Below the pieces are notes generated by a model. The model was not told the origin of the DNA, did not search any database, and saw only the letters and a program-made list of their open reading frames with translations. Positions 41,325 to 50,609 of a stretch of 64,000 nt of DNA are shown one piece after another. The translations under genes and the position numbers were made by a program. Every line of letters starts with the position of its first letter. Positions within the stretch are counted from its first letter, which is position 1. The stretch comes from Paenibacillus sp. HW567 (GTDB lineage Bacteria; Bacillota; Bacilli; Paenibacillales; Paenibacillaceae), in assembly GCF_000374185.1 (NCBI RefSeq), contig NZ_KB910518.1, positions 1,982,162 to 2,046,161 on the forward strand, given 5' to 3'.

Positions 41325-41636
41325 ATGGGCAGTATTTTGGAAAATTTATTCTATGGAAACATCAGACCAGACGAATGTATACACCCTACAAATTCCGAAT
41401 ATCACAGCCTTAACCGCAAGATTTCTTCATTAATAGATGCCTATCACAATAAGCTCTCACCAGAAGAGTACGATGAGTTGGAGAAGTTAATGGATTTGCT
41501 AGGGCAATCGACATCTATGTATTCTGCGGCGGCTTATACGGAAGGGTTTCGGATGGGGGCTTTGATGATGATTGAGGTGTTGGGGGTGGGTGAGAAGGGT
41601 AATGGGGTTGTTGTGGATTACAGTGGTGACATGTGA
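41325..41636 (+). CDS. DUF6809 family protein (copy 2)
   Basis: 103 residues from ATG 41325 (GGAGGAG seven bases upstream). Head MGSILENLFYGNIRPDE and tail AAYTEGFRMGALMMIEVLG mirror the copy at 1762, with a divergent C-terminal extension. Function unknown. It is the last conserved gene before the AT-rich defence-like pair. Confidence 0.75.
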   Translation: MGSILENLFYGNIRPDECIHPTNSEYHSLNRKISSLIDAYHNKLSPEEYDELEKLMDLLGQSTSMYSAAAYTEGFRMGALMMIEVLGVGEKGNGVVVDYSGDM

Positions 41637-41724
41637 CAAGAAGAATCGACTGTTGAAGAGGCTGGTGGAGGATATTGTTTATAATCGGGAAGAGAATCGG
41701 AAGAATTGGGTTGGTAGAGATTAG
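41626..41724 (+). CDS. Possible 32-residue ORF after DUF6809
   Basis: GTG 41626 opens a frame VTCDKKNRLLKRLVEDIVYNR ending WVGRD at 41724, overlapping the DUF6809 end. Basic and helical. The start lacks a strong ribosome site; either a small coupled gene or coincidence. Confidence 0.25.
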   Translation: MTCDKKNRLLKRLVEDIVYNREENRKNWVGRD

Positions 41725-41740
41725 GATATTTGCATTGGTG

Positions 41741-41773
41741 ACCTCTGGAATATTTTCCAGAGGTATCTTTTTA
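41741..41773 (+). terminator. Rho-independent terminator
   Basis: ACCTCTGGAA, loop TATT, TTCCAGAGGT, then ATCTTTTTAT. A perfect 10-bp stem. It isolates the DUF6809 unit from the following pair. Confidence 0.85.
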
Positions 41774-42030
41774 TATGGTACAATATCCCTATTACTTTAG
41801 TCTTTCAGATATATAACTGACGACAAATATTAAATTTAGCTACTGTGGAATAGTGAAAAAGAATATTAAAAATTCTTGAGCATTTGACTTAGTAATATGT
41901 TGTCCTTTTTGTGTTCTGCATTTCGATAGATTACAGCCTCCAGCAATTTTTTAACCAGAGCAAAGTAACATGGAATTTCAAAAAGAGAAGGAATCTTAAT
42001 TAGGTTCCTACTCGATTTTAAGGAGGATTA
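41774..42030. other. AT-rich upstream region of the defence-like pair
   Basis: No gene seen. Very A/T-rich with short A and T tracts, and presumably the promoter region of the pair. No -35/-10 that I would defend. Confidence 0.4.
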
Positions 42031-42579
42031 ATGATAATTCCTACAAAAGAAAATTTTACTGAGATGTCTTCAAGTCAATTCGAACAATTTGTAATGTTCT
42101 TATTAAAAAAGGCAAGTGATGGTTTGCCTAATGTAGTAGTTCAGCATGATGAGATTATTGAGACCAAAGAAGGCTCATATCAGATTGACGGTACAATTAG
42201 ATTTGAACTTATGGGAGTAGAATATTTAACGCTAGTAGAATGTAAAATGTACAAGCATGCTGTTTCTAGGGAGAAAGTTCAAGTTCTTTACGATAAGCTA
42301 CGGATTATTGGGGCTCACAAAGGCATACTCGCCACAACATCATATTTTCAATCTGGAGCAATTGAATATGCTTCGTCGCATGGCATTGCCTTATTACAAA
42401 TCGTTGATGGGAAAATAACATATAATGTGAGAAGTAAGGAAGTGAATGAAATAGCATATCCTCCTGATCTCCCTCAGTTTATAGGAATTGCTCAATATAA
42501 AATTAATGATAGTAGCATTGGCTGTACCAATATCTCAATATCTGAGTATTTGAGAGAATTTGTTTTAAATTGCAATTAA
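42031..42579 (+). CDS. Mrr-like restriction endonuclease domain protein
   Basis: 182 residues. The nuclease core is clear: YQIDGTIRFELMGVEYLTLVECKMYKHAVSREKVQVLYDKLRIIGAHKGILATTSYFQSGAIEYASSHGIALLQIV (~50-130). D in IDG and E-x-K in VECK are the PD-(D/E)xK catalytic residues, and the Q/D-K-L-R-x-x-G-A-H-K-G-I-L-x-T-T-x-x-F pattern is that of Mrr_cat (PF04471). AAGGAGG precedes ATG 42031. No DNA-binding N-terminal domain is present, unlike E. coli Mrr. It is 44 bp upstream of a membrane KAP NTPase gene in an AT-rich island, which suggests a two-gene defence system. Confidence 0.83.
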   Translation: MIIPTKENFTEMSSSQFEQFVMFLLKKASDGLPNVVVQHDEIIETKEGSYQIDGTIRFELMGVEYLTLVECKMYKHAVSREKVQVLYDKLRIIGAHKGILATTSYFQSGAIEYASSHGIALLQIVDGKITYNVRSKEVNEIAYPPDLPQFIGIAQYKINDSSIGCTNISISEYLREFVLNCN

Positions 42580-42622
42580 AGCACAAACAAATTGGGGCTT
42601 ATTGTATCGTGGAGGAATCGAC

Positions 42623-45600
42623 GTGAAAGAACCAAACAAAAAATATCAATTAAACAAATTAAACTATTACTTGCTATATAAATCGTTCTTCCTGGGGGTC
42701 TTATTGGCTGAATTTGTACTTGGCATTAAAGTAATTTTCCTAAGTTTCGAAAATAGTTCTATACAAAATCAAAAGGAAGTTTGGTTCTGGATTAATGTCG
42801 CTTTATATCTTCTAATAGCTGGTACTTACTTTTTCAAAAGAGAAGTATGGCGACAAATTAAAATTATTATTCAAAGTAGGAGATTTGATATTCTTATTGT
42901 TTTTGCTTCAGGTGCTACCACAATATTTTTATTCGGTGGTATAGGGATGGAGTATTTCGGGAAATGCATATCTTTGCTATCTTGGTTACATATGTTTATA
43001 TTGTTTTCACTTCCAATTGTTTTTTTTGTGGCGATAAATTCAAGAAAATTGCAAATCAAAATGGAGAAAATGATTGATAAAGATTCGAGTTTCATGAGTG
43101 ATAAAGAAGGACAAAGTAAAGATGATGACGCGTTTGAGTTTTTTGAAACATCAAAAAGATTTGCAGAAAGAGTATATAATCAAGGTTCATCTGAAAGCTT
43201 AGTTTTCGGAATTGATGCACCTTGGGGGACGGGTAAATCAACTTTCATAAATCTTTGCAAAGAACATTGGAATAGCAACTATAGTGATGAAATTATAGTG
43301 TACACGTTCGATCCACTAAGATTTGAAAATAGTGATAATATATTGGATAAATTTGTGGATGGACTATTAAAAGTAATTAAAGGGAATTTTTTTGCACCCG
43401 AACTAGAGTCTCTTATCTCAAAATATGTAAAGTTATTAAATAACGCTAAGGTAACTTTCTCGATTTTTGGAATTAGGTTTGGTGTGCCTTTCGATAACTC
43501 ATCTATTGATAAAACATTTGAACGCTTGGAAAGTGTCATAAGAAGAATAGATAAAAAAATTGTTATTGTTGTAGATGATTTAGATCGCTTGAATTTTTCA
43601 AGTATAAAAGAGATCCTGTTTGTTATTAAAAAATCTTTTATTCTCCCTAATATTTCTTATGTACTTTGTTACGATACAGAGAATATTACTGCACTTGAAC
43701 ATCAAAAACTAGATACTGAAAAAATCATTGAGTTTTTAGAAAAATTCATCAACATTAAAACGAGTTTGTACATAGATCATAGGCTATTATTGAATTATTT
43801 TACTGAACACAAAGATGAATCATTGGCTAGAAACCTACTGAGTAATCCAGAATTGGTATCAAAAGCAGTAGAGGGACTCAAGGATATATTTAATTCAAAA
43901 GAATATTATTTGTACATTCCATTTATAGGTGATGCAAGAAAATTAAAAAGACTAGTAAATACAATTCTTTTACTTGAAGTTGAGCAATTAGATTTCTCGA
44001 ATTCGGACTTTGATAAGCATGATCTTATTCATTTGCTGATAATATACATTAACTACCCTAATATATTCAGAAAAATATACAATACTGAAACACAAAGTAA
44101 ACGAGGCTTTTTTTCACTTGTAAGAAAATATGATGGTGATTATCCAAAAAATAACAACCCTAATGATAAAGAAGAGGGTTATAAAAATTCCACAAAATAT
44201 ACTAAATATATAGAGAGTCTAACTGAAAATCAAAGATTTATTGTAGATAAAATTTTTAATGCGGATCAACGATTGGAATCGACGAGAAATATTTCTGAGG
44301 AACAATTAGCATCATATGCTTGTTTTAATGGATCTTCTTGGGACTCTGGTGGTAGGAATCTTGAACAATATTTAAATCTAATAATTAAAGTATCACGTCC
44401 AGCTCACACCGAGCAGTATAAATTTTACGTGAATTTAAAAAATGATATTTTGAAAGATAATAAAGACATTGCTAAGGTTGTCAAACGTGCGGAATTTTCT
44501 TTTTCAATAGGGGAGACCAATCATAATCAACTATGGAGAGTTTTGGTTAATTCCCCTCAGAATGAATTTTCATCTGAAAAGGCAAAAGAAGTTATTCTTT
44601 ATGCCCTATACTCTTTACCGCAATATTCAAGTATTGAGATCGAAGATATTGGAATTGGAATGAGGAGCTTCACTCTCCCCTTTTTCATTGCGAAATTGTT
44701 GAATAAAATCGGGTGGTCTGACGAAGGAGGACAACATTGGAATAATAGTAATGAAAATGTTGTTAAAATTGCAGAATGGATATTTGGGGAAAGCCACTAT
44801 AGAGATGATGGAATTTTGAAGAATTTATCCAAAGAAGAAAGGGGAATTCTGGGACTACATGATTTGTTGATATTTAGGTTGTGTTGCTGCTCTGACAGAG
44901 GTGGAGATATGTTTAATTTGTCAAGAGCCCTATCTAAACATGGAGGGACTAATAATCCGACTGAGGGGAATGTAGAGAATATTGTTAAAGGAGAAATGCG
45001 GGAAATCTCTCAATTTATTTTTCAGATATTTAAGAATCGATATATTGATAAAAGTATAAATATCTTTGAAGAAGTTATGAAACTCTCAACAGAAAATATT
45101 TGTGGCAACTCCTACTTATATATTAAGTCCAAGATAACTGATGAAACTTTGGATAGTAAAATTCAAGGAGTGAAATCGAGATTATTATCTTTTATTATCT
45201 ATCAATTGGGCAGCACAATATATAGCAGCGGTATCCCTTGTGGTTTTTATGATAGTGAGGGCGACAAAGATGAGCGTGGTATTAACAAGTCTGTAAATAA
45301 CTATCTTTTTGATACTTGCTTTAATCCTGAAATAAACAAAAATGGTTTTGATTATTTTCTGTATTATCTTTTTCTTAATTTTGAAACTACTTTTGGGCAG
45401 TTCAAAAATCGTGTAGCTAGCCTTGAAGGATTCTCGAAAGTCCTTGATAAAGATCAAATTAAGAATTATTGGAGAGAGCATAATGAGAGTATTAAAATGA
45501 GACAGATTAATTGGAAGGATAAGCCTATAATAAGCGAATACGAAACGTTGTATGTTAGTAATATAGAAGATACTTATGAAGTTTTGGATGGGTTATTACT

Positions 45601-45640
45601 GATGAACGAAGCTCCACAAGCTGATAATGATTCGTTATAA
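42623..45640 (+). CDS. Membrane-anchored KAP family P-loop NTPase
   Basis: 1005 residues from GTG 42623 (GGAGG eight bases upstream). Four N-terminal membrane helices (~16-40, 55-71, 88-105, 118-138) precede the KAP NTPase core: Walker A GIDAPWGTGKST (196-207) after FGIDAP, YTFDPLRFEN, and Walker B IVIVVDDLDRL (312-323). KSFILPNISYVLCYD is also KAP-like. The C-terminal ~500 residues are an AT-rich, divergent helical region. KAP NTPases of this kind, with helices inserted or at the N-terminus, are known from signalling and from phage-defence contexts. It forms an operon with the Mrr-like nuclease gene; the NTPase may sense infection and gate the nuclease. Confidence 0.83.
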   Translation: MKEPNKKYQLNKLNYYLLYKSFFLGVLLAEFVLGIKVIFLSFENSSIQNQKEVWFWINVALYLLIAGTYFFKREVWRQIKIIIQSRRFDILIVFASGATTIFLFGGIGMEYFGKCISLLSWLHMFILFSLPIVFFVAINSRKLQIKMEKMIDKDSSFMSDKEGQSKDDDAFEFFETSKRFAERVYNQGSSESLVFGIDAPWGTGKSTFINLCKEHWNSNYSDEIIVYTFDPLRFENSDNILDKFVDGLLKVIKGNFFAPELESLISKYVKLLNNAKVTFSIFGIRFGVPFDNSSIDKTFERLESVIRRIDKKIVIVVDDLDRLNFSSIKEILFVIKKSFILPNISYVLCYDTENITALEHQKLDTEKIIEFLEKFINIKTSLYIDHRLLLNYFTEHKDESLARNLLSNPELVSKAVEGLKDIFNSKEYYLYIPFIGDARKLKRLVNTILLLEVEQLDFSNSDFDKHDLIHLLIIYINYPNIFRKIYNTETQSKRGFFSLVRKYDGDYPKNNNPNDKEEGYKNSTKYTKYIESLTENQRFIVDKIFNADQRLESTRNISEEQLASYACFNGSSWDSGGRNLEQYLNLIIKVSRPAHTEQYKFYVNLKNDILKDNKDIAKVVKRAEFSFSIGETNHNQLWRVLVNSPQNEFSSEKAKEVILYALYSLPQYSSIEIEDIGIGMRSFTLPFFIAKLLNKIGWSDEGGQHWNNSNENVVKIAEWIFGESHYRDDGILKNLSKEERGILGLHDLLIFRLCCCSDRGGDMFNLSRALSKHGGTNNPTEGNVENIVKGEMREISQFIFQIFKNRYIDKSINIFEEVMKLSTENICGNSYLYIKSKITDETLDSKIQGVKSRLLSFIIYQLGSTIYSSGIPCGFYDSEGDKDERGINKSVNNYLFDTCFNPEINKNGFDYFLYYLFLNFETTFGQFKNRVASLEGFSKVLDKDQIKNYWREHNESIKMRQINWKDKPIISEYETLYVSNIEDTYEVLDGLLLMNEAPQADNDSL

Positions 45641-45857
45641 AGTGAATCAAGATTTTCCGCAGTTACCGTTTGGATTATCTCGAAGTGAGAATGGTACTTC
45701 GGGGCTTGCCAAGGAAAGGGATTTGTTAACCAGGGAGTGTAAAAAGATAAACCGACAAATATATAATTTATAAATTGAAATAGAGAATGCCCGAGATGGT
45801 GTGGAAGCAGTAAAAGGCTGTGTTTAACATAGTAATTTGTAAACAGGTAGGCACTAA
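45641..45857. other. Gap after the KAP gene
   Basis: No gene. An AT-rich stretch grades into a remnant-like sequence; nothing recognised before the hairpin at 45858. Confidence 0.4.
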
Positions 45858-45885
45858 CACACTAACTCATAGTTAGTGTCTATCT
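45858..45885 (-). terminator. Hairpin at the end of the two-component operon
   Basis: ACACTAAC, loop TCATA, GTTAGTGT. It overlaps the 3' end of the histidine kinase gene (stop at 45880) and probably terminates the minus-strand operon; T-tract weak. Confidence 0.5.
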
Positions 45886-46983
45886 TACAAACTCGACTCC
45901 CACCCCAAACCTAACCTCAAAAACAATCCTATCATCCCGATTGCTCACCGAAACCGTACCCCCATGCATCTCAATAATGCTCTTTACAATAGCAAGCCCT
46001 AGCCCTGATCCATTGCTCTGTTTAAGGCGGGATTTATCGGCTTTATAGAATCGTTCAAATACAAAGGGCAAATCCTCATCAGGTATCGGCTCCCCATAGT
46101 TAATAATTCGTATGAGCGCTTCATTATTGGTTTTACTTAGCTCTATATCAAGGTATTTCCCTTCATTGCCATATTTGATGGCGTTGCTAATCAGGTTGTC
46201 AAATACCCGGACCAATAGCAGCGGGTCTGCGCTCATCATAATTTTTTCATTGCTGAAAAATAGCCTGTACTCCATTTCCGCCTCGTTTAATGCAGGGATG
46301 AATCCAAGAATCACTTGCTCCAGAAGTTCTCCCAGGTTCAGCATGTGTCTATTGATGGTTAATTCCGAATTCGTCAGCTTAGAATATTCAAAAAGATTGT
46401 CAATTAGGACCTTGAGTTCATTACACTTTTGGAAGGCTATACCCGCATAGTGCTTCAAGTTTTCTTCATCCGTGTATTTTAGATCCGCAATCAATTCCAT
46501 ATACCCAAGGATAGAGGTCAAGGGTGTTCTTAAGTCATGCGATAAATTTGTAATCAAATCGTTTTTGGTTTTTTCCCAGCTTTTTTCTTCCTCCATCAAA
46601 ATCTTTAGTTTATAAACCATGCTATTGACGGTGGTAGCCAATTTTCCAAGCTCGTCAGAGCTTTTTACCGGAATGTTGACTTCCAAATCACCTTTAGAGA
46701 TGGTTTCCAGGGTTTTCGTTATATCTTCGAGATAGACGATGCTCTTTCTGGTCATCAGCAGAAGAAATCCAATCATCAGCAAGACAAGAATGACGAACAA
46801 TATCAGGGAAAATACAATATAATTTTGCATGAAAAATACCGCGAAGGGGTGGTTTTCGGAGGCCTTGATTAAGGCCGTAAATATCAAAAACATACATAAA
46901 CCTGTCAAAGCCGCGCTGGTAAAAAAGATCAGGATCAACTTGTAGCGTATGGTGCCCAGTTTATTTTTCAATTTTGTAGCCAA
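45880..46983 (-). CDS. Sensor histidine kinase
   Basis: 367 residues. Two membrane helices (~13-38 and ~54-78) with a very short extracellular loop, a HAMP-like stretch (TLETISKGDLEVNIPVKSSDELGKLATTVNSMV), then the H-box NLSHDLRTPLTSILGYMELI with His149, N-box DNLISNAIKYGNEG, G1/F-box LPFVFERFYKADKSR and G2 SGLGLAIVKSI. A short sensing loop suggests intramembrane sensing of lipid or cell-envelope stress, as in BceS/VanS-type kinases. It overlaps the response regulator gene by 23 bp and starts with TTG 46983, a normal coupled pair. Confidence 0.92.
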   Translation of the reverse strand: MATKLKNKLGTIRYKLILIFFTSAALTGLCMFLIFTALIKASENHPFAVFFMQNYIVFSLILFVILVLLMIGFLLLMTRKSIVYLEDITKTLETISKGDLEVNIPVKSSDELGKLATTVNSMVYKLKILMEEEKSWEKTKNDLITNLSHDLRTPLTSILGYMELIADLKYTDEENLKHYAGIAFQKCNELKVLIDNLFEYSKLTNSELTINRHMLNLGELLEQVILGFIPALNEAEMEYRLFFSNEKIMMSADPLLLVRVFDNLISNAIKYGNEGKYLDIELSKTNNEALIRIINYGEPIPDEDLPFVFERFYKADKSRLKQSNGSGLGLAIVKSIIEMHGGTVSVSNRDDRIVFEVRFGVGVEFVR

Positions 46984-47662
46984 CTCCCCACACGGTTTCG
47001 ATGATCTCAGGCGTTTTTGGCAGCTTCTCTACCTTTTCTCGTAATCTCCAAATATGAACCATAACAGTATTGTTGGATTCAAAATATTTCTCTTTCCACA
47101 CCGCTTCGAAAATTTGTTCTGCACTAAACACAGTGCCGGGACTACTAGCGAGCAATAACAGTATTTCATATTCGGTTGGAGTTAAATTGATCTCACCGTG
47201 GTCAGTGGAGACGGAATGATTATTTTTATTGATCACTAGACCCTTGATATGAATGATGTTATCCTCATTCTTTTGCTGATTGGGTACATTTAAAATGATA
47301 TAACGTCTTAACTGTGATTTTATCCGTGCAATCAGTTCCATTGGATTAAAGGGTTTGGATAAATAATCATCCGCACCCAGCCCAAGCCCGAGAATCTTGT
47401 CCATATCCTGCGATTTGGCGCTTAGCATAATAATGGGCAGGTTCATGGTCTGTCTTATCCTTCTGCTGGTCTCCATTCCATCGATTCCCGGCATCATAAT
47501 ATCGAGCACAACCAGATCTATCTTCTGATGGCTCAGAATGCCCAAACCCTCAGTTCCATTAAAAGCTGTAAATACCCGATACCCTTCATTGATAAGATAA
47601 ATCTCAATTAACTCAACAATTTCCTGTTCATCATCAATAATCAGAATACTGTATTGCTCCAT
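46961..47662 (-). CDS. OmpR-family response regulator
   Basis: 233 residues. The receiver has IIDDEQEIVELIEIYL, phospho-acceptor Asp54 in VVLDIMMPGIDG, switch PIIMLSAKSQD and GADDYLSKPFNPMEL. The C-terminal winged helix starts ~140 with LVINKNNHSVSTDHGEINLTPTEYEILLLLASSPGTVFS and ends VWGVGYKIEK. It is the partner of the overlapping kinase, probably controlling the CPBP protease gene immediately upstream, and perhaps itself. ATG 47662 follows GTGAGGGATC. Confidence 0.93.
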   Translation of the reverse strand: MEQYSILIIDDEQEIVELIEIYLINEGYRVFTAFNGTEGLGILSHQKIDLVVLDIMMPGIDGMETSRRIRQTMNLPIIMLSAKSQDMDKILGLGLGADDYLSKPFNPMELIARIKSQLRRYIILNVPNQQKNEDNIIHIKGLVINKNNHSVSTDHGEINLTPTEYEILLLLASSPGTVFSAEQIFEAVWKEKYFESNNTVMVHIWRLREKVEKLPKTPEIIETVWGVGYKIEK

Positions 47663-47725
47663 AGTAGATCCCTCACAACTAACACTCTGTAATATGACTA
47701 TTATAGCGGCAGGTATAAATTAACT

Positions 47726-48547
47726 CTATCCATTAGATCCGTGATCTGCAGAAGGTGTTGCTTTGCGGAGGATAACAAGTCCATAAATAAATAAGGGCAG
47801 AAAGATTAGAATTGAGATTATGGAGTTACTGACAGTCATAGTTAGGTAGGTTTTGTTCAGACCACCCCCAACCGCAATTTCTTGAAAGCTGCCAAAGATA
47901 TCAAATACACCATGAGCAAGCATTGCCGGAAATATGCTCTTGTTCCTGATCACACAGGCTGCAAAAAACACTCCAATAAATATTCCATAAGTCATTTGTG
48001 TAAAGGTAGCAAGCAATGAAGAATGATGAAGGAAATAATGGATGATATGCGCGGAACCAAACAATACACTGGATATGATCACCGCAGCATAACATCCTCT
48101 TCGGGTTGCCCCCCATTTACGCAGCATTACAGATAATACAGCACCTCGGCACAGCACCTCTTCAAATAATCCCGTGGATAGATAAGTTAAGATGAACAGT
48201 ATAATTACGACTGGTTTTGAGGTATCTATAACAATATTGCCAAATATAAAATCTGACCCGTTAAGTAGCGTGTACATGACTATAGGCCAGTAAATCCACA
48301 ATCCCTTCCAGTTCGGACGGGCAAATCCTGCGCTCTTGAATAACCCCCACCGTTTCAGAACCCATATTATTGCAAAACTAACCAGTACCTGCTCAATGAT
48401 GCCTGTTGCATATTCACTGGATTGCTGACCTAACAAAGACACAAACAAAGGATCTAAAGGTATGAACGTAAAGGCAACCGATACAACGATCAAAATAATA
48501 GAAAACATTACAGGCCGACCAAAAGCATAAGTTTTTAACTTTTCCAT
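47726..48547 (-). CDS. CPBP family intramembrane glutamic protease
   Basis: 273 residues with about eight membrane helices. The CPBP (CAAX protease/bacteriocin-processing) motifs are present: TGLFEEVLCRGAVLSVMLRK (E-E-x-x-x-R, residues ~125-144), SVLFGSAHIIHYF (F-x-x-x-H), and LAHGVFDIFGSF (H-x-x-x-D). These enzymes cleave membrane or prenylated substrates and are often linked to bacteriocin immunity. GGGGAGC precedes the ATG. It lies 63 bp upstream of the response regulator gene on the same strand, so protease, regulator and kinase form one operon. Confidence 0.88.
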   Translation of the reverse strand: MEKLKTYAFGRPVMFSIILIVVSVAFTFIPLDPLFVSLLGQQSSEYATGIIEQVLVSFAIIWVLKRWGLFKSAGFARPNWKGLWIYWPIVMYTLLNGSDFIFGNIVIDTSKPVVIILFILTYLSTGLFEEVLCRGAVLSVMLRKWGATRRGCYAAVIISSVLFGSAHIIHYFLHHSSLLATFTQMTYGIFIGVFFAACVIRNKSIFPAMLAHGVFDIFGSFQEIAVGGGLNKTYLTMTVSNSIISILIFLPLFIYGLVILRKATPSADHGSNG

Positions 48548-48695
48548 CTAAAGCTCCCCTTTGTAATAAAACTGGATACGACTCCATAAGTGTAGGCGAA
48601 AATATCCGCTGTGATTTAACTAATTACTTAAGGAAATCTAACGGAAATCTTACGATTGGAGCGGGAGAACGCGAAAGAGTAGTGGTTTCTTTTTT

Positions 48696-49618
48696 ATGGT
48701 AAAATTAGAGAATGAATGCTTAATCGCATCGCTGAAGTGGAAGGATGAGAACGTGCAAACTGATAATGGAAGATATATAAACGTCGGAAATCATGAGTTA
48801 TTTTGCATAAGCGAAGGGGGAAATGAGCGGTATCTTCCCGTAGTTTTTGAGCATGGCTGTGGTTCATCTGCCTTGTTATGGTCCCTTGTTGCTCCTGAAA
48901 TTGCCAAGATTACGAAAGTAATCGTGTATGACCGTGCAGGTTATGGATGGAGTGAAATAGGACCGTTTCCACGGACCAATGAGCGATGTATATCAGAGCT
49001 ATATAAGCTACTACAAAAAGAAGGCAACGAGGGACCTTATATTCTTGTTGGTCATTCGTATGGCGGTCTAAATGTAAGAAGGTTTGCCCAAAAATACCCT
49101 GAGCTTGTGGCAGGAATAATCCTTGTTGATTCCATGCATGAAGATGAAATGACTGCGCGCTTCCCGGAGGAACATATTAAAGATCAACTATTTGCGGTTA
49201 AATACTTTTGGTTGTTAAATGTACTATCCAAAATTGGCATACTAAAGATAATGTCAGTTTTAAAAATATTTCCTGGTCGCAAAAACCATTAGACCCTTTT
49301 CGCAGCACACTCAGGACCTTTTATGGAAAATTTCTTTTCAAAAAAAGTCTATTGCCACTACATATAACGAGTTCTCAAATGTTCAGAAAGGATATAGTAA
49401 AGTGAGGGACTTGAGAGTAAAAGATATTCCATTAATAGTTTTAAAGTCTGGAATCATTAACGAATTTTATCCTGGGACTTCAGAAGAAACAAAGAGAATA
49501 ATAAGAGAGAGGCGGGCATAACATACACATCGAGAACCCGCAGATTGTTATTGATTCGATAGTTGAAGTACTCAGAGCAACAGAAAAACAACCCGATCCA
49601 GTAAACCAAACACTATAG
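48696..49618 (+). pseudogene. Alpha/beta hydrolase, frameshifted
   Basis: The intact part (48696-49292) encodes VVFEHGCGSSALLWSLV, the elbow LVGHSYGGLNVRRFA with the nucleophile Ser, and VAGIILVDSMHEDEM. After GRKNH the frame stops at 49292. The C-terminus continues in other frames: KVRDLRVKDIPLIVLKSGIINEFYPGTSEETKRIIRER (ending 49521) and then HIENPQIVIDSIVEVLRA, ending at 49618. Two or three indels are needed to restore one frame. So it is a recent pseudogene of a small alpha/beta hydrolase. Confidence 0.72.
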
Positions 49619-49635
49619 CAGATCAGGTTAAATCA
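49596..49635 (+). repeat. Short repeat, copy 2
   Basis: Shares ATCCAGTAAAC, ACTAT, AGCAGATCAGGTTAAA and TCAC with 36610-36645. It overlaps the end of the hydrolase pseudogene. Confidence 0.5.
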
Positions 49636-49668
49636 CTATGCATTAAAGTGAGTGAATTAAAGCTCAGT

Positions 49669-49700
49669 TGAAAGGCCATCCTTTGTGGGATGGCCTTTCT
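49669..49700. terminator. Terminator between hydrolase pseudogene and SDR gene
   Basis: GAAAGGCCATCC, loop TTTGT, GGATGGCCTTTC. A 12-bp stem; weak T-tract on both strands. Confidence 0.65.
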
Positions 49701-49757
49701 CGATATCACTCCGTTCTTGACAAAGCAATTTCAATTGCTAGACAAGCGGCTTGGATA

Positions 49758-50609
49758 TTAACTTGTCAGCCCTTCGCACAAGGTCCACAGTTTGTTGCCC
49801 GCTCCATCATCAAATTTGGTGTGAAGCGGTACAATCTGCTTCTTATCATCGAAGAACACGCCGTTTGTGCGCTCTATTTCTTTTGCAGATGCCAGATAAA
49901 CCCCGATTTCGCATTCTGCTTTGACTAGTGCGTTCATGAGAGGTGCAGCGGCCCTCAAATACCAAGGCGCGTTCCTCGCGAGATTGGATTTCACAAACCC
50001 CGGATAAAATGCGTTGGAGGTCACTCCCGTTCCTGCCAGACGTTGTGCCAATTCGAAAGCAAATAACGTCCTGGCGAACAGAGACTGGTTGGCGGCACGC
50101 ATCATGCTGTACTGGTGCTCCATTTGAATATCATCGAAGTTAATGACGGGATGCTTGAAAAATCTGGGGTTACCCGACACTGTGATGACGCGTGCAGGTC
50201 CGCTCTCCTGGAGGATGTCGAGCAGCCGGTTAGTCAGCAGATAATGGCTAAGCACATTGACCGCGAACGTACGATCAATCCCCTCAGACGTCAATTCCTT
50301 CTTGAAATAGACTGCACCACAAGCATTAATAAGCACATGCAATTGATCGTACTTCCGCTTGAACACGTCGCTGACTTCCCGGACTGATGACTGCAGGGAA
50401 AGGTCCGCCGCCACCCAATCTCCCTTGCTGTTGCCTGTGGCTTCCGAAATATCCTTTAATGCAGCTTGCCCGCGCTCCGCACTTCTGCTGATGATTACGA
50501 CCTTGGCGCCGAGATTGGCTAGTCCCGTTGCGATGGCTTTTCCTACTCCGGAGGTTCCCCCTGAAATTAAAAACACCCTGTTTTCAATAGCCGTACGTGT
50601 TTCGTTCAT
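49758..50609 (-). CDS. Short-chain dehydrogenase-like protein lacking the catalytic Tyr/Lys
   Basis: 283 residues of the SDR fold. Nucleotide site LISGGTSGVGKAIATGLANLGAKVVIISRS (14-43), DLSLQSSVREVSDVF, and NACGAVY (the N-A-G position reads N-A-C-G). The active-site block, which in close relatives is Y-S-x-M-R-A-Y-G-Q-S-K, reads Y-S-M-M-R-A-A-N-Q-S-L, so the Tyr is Ala and the Lys is Leu. FYPGFVKSNLAR follows. Reductase activity by the usual mechanism is unlikely. It begins in the ATGA overlap at the end of the NmrA-like gene, so the two form one operon under the TetR promoter. Confidence 0.8.
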   Translation of the reverse strand: MNETRTAIENRVFLISGGTSGVGKAIATGLANLGAKVVIISRSAERGQAALKDISEATGNSKGDWVAADLSLQSSVREVSDVFKRKYDQLHVLINACGAVYFKKELTSEGIDRTFAVNVLSHYLLTNRLLDILQESGPARVITVSGNPRFFKHPVINFDDIQMEHQYSMMRAANQSLFARTLFAFELAQRLAGTGVTSNAFYPGFVKSNLARNAPWYLRAAAPLMNALVKAECEIGVYLASAKEIERTNGVFFDDKKQIVPLHTKFDDGAGNKLWTLCEGLTS

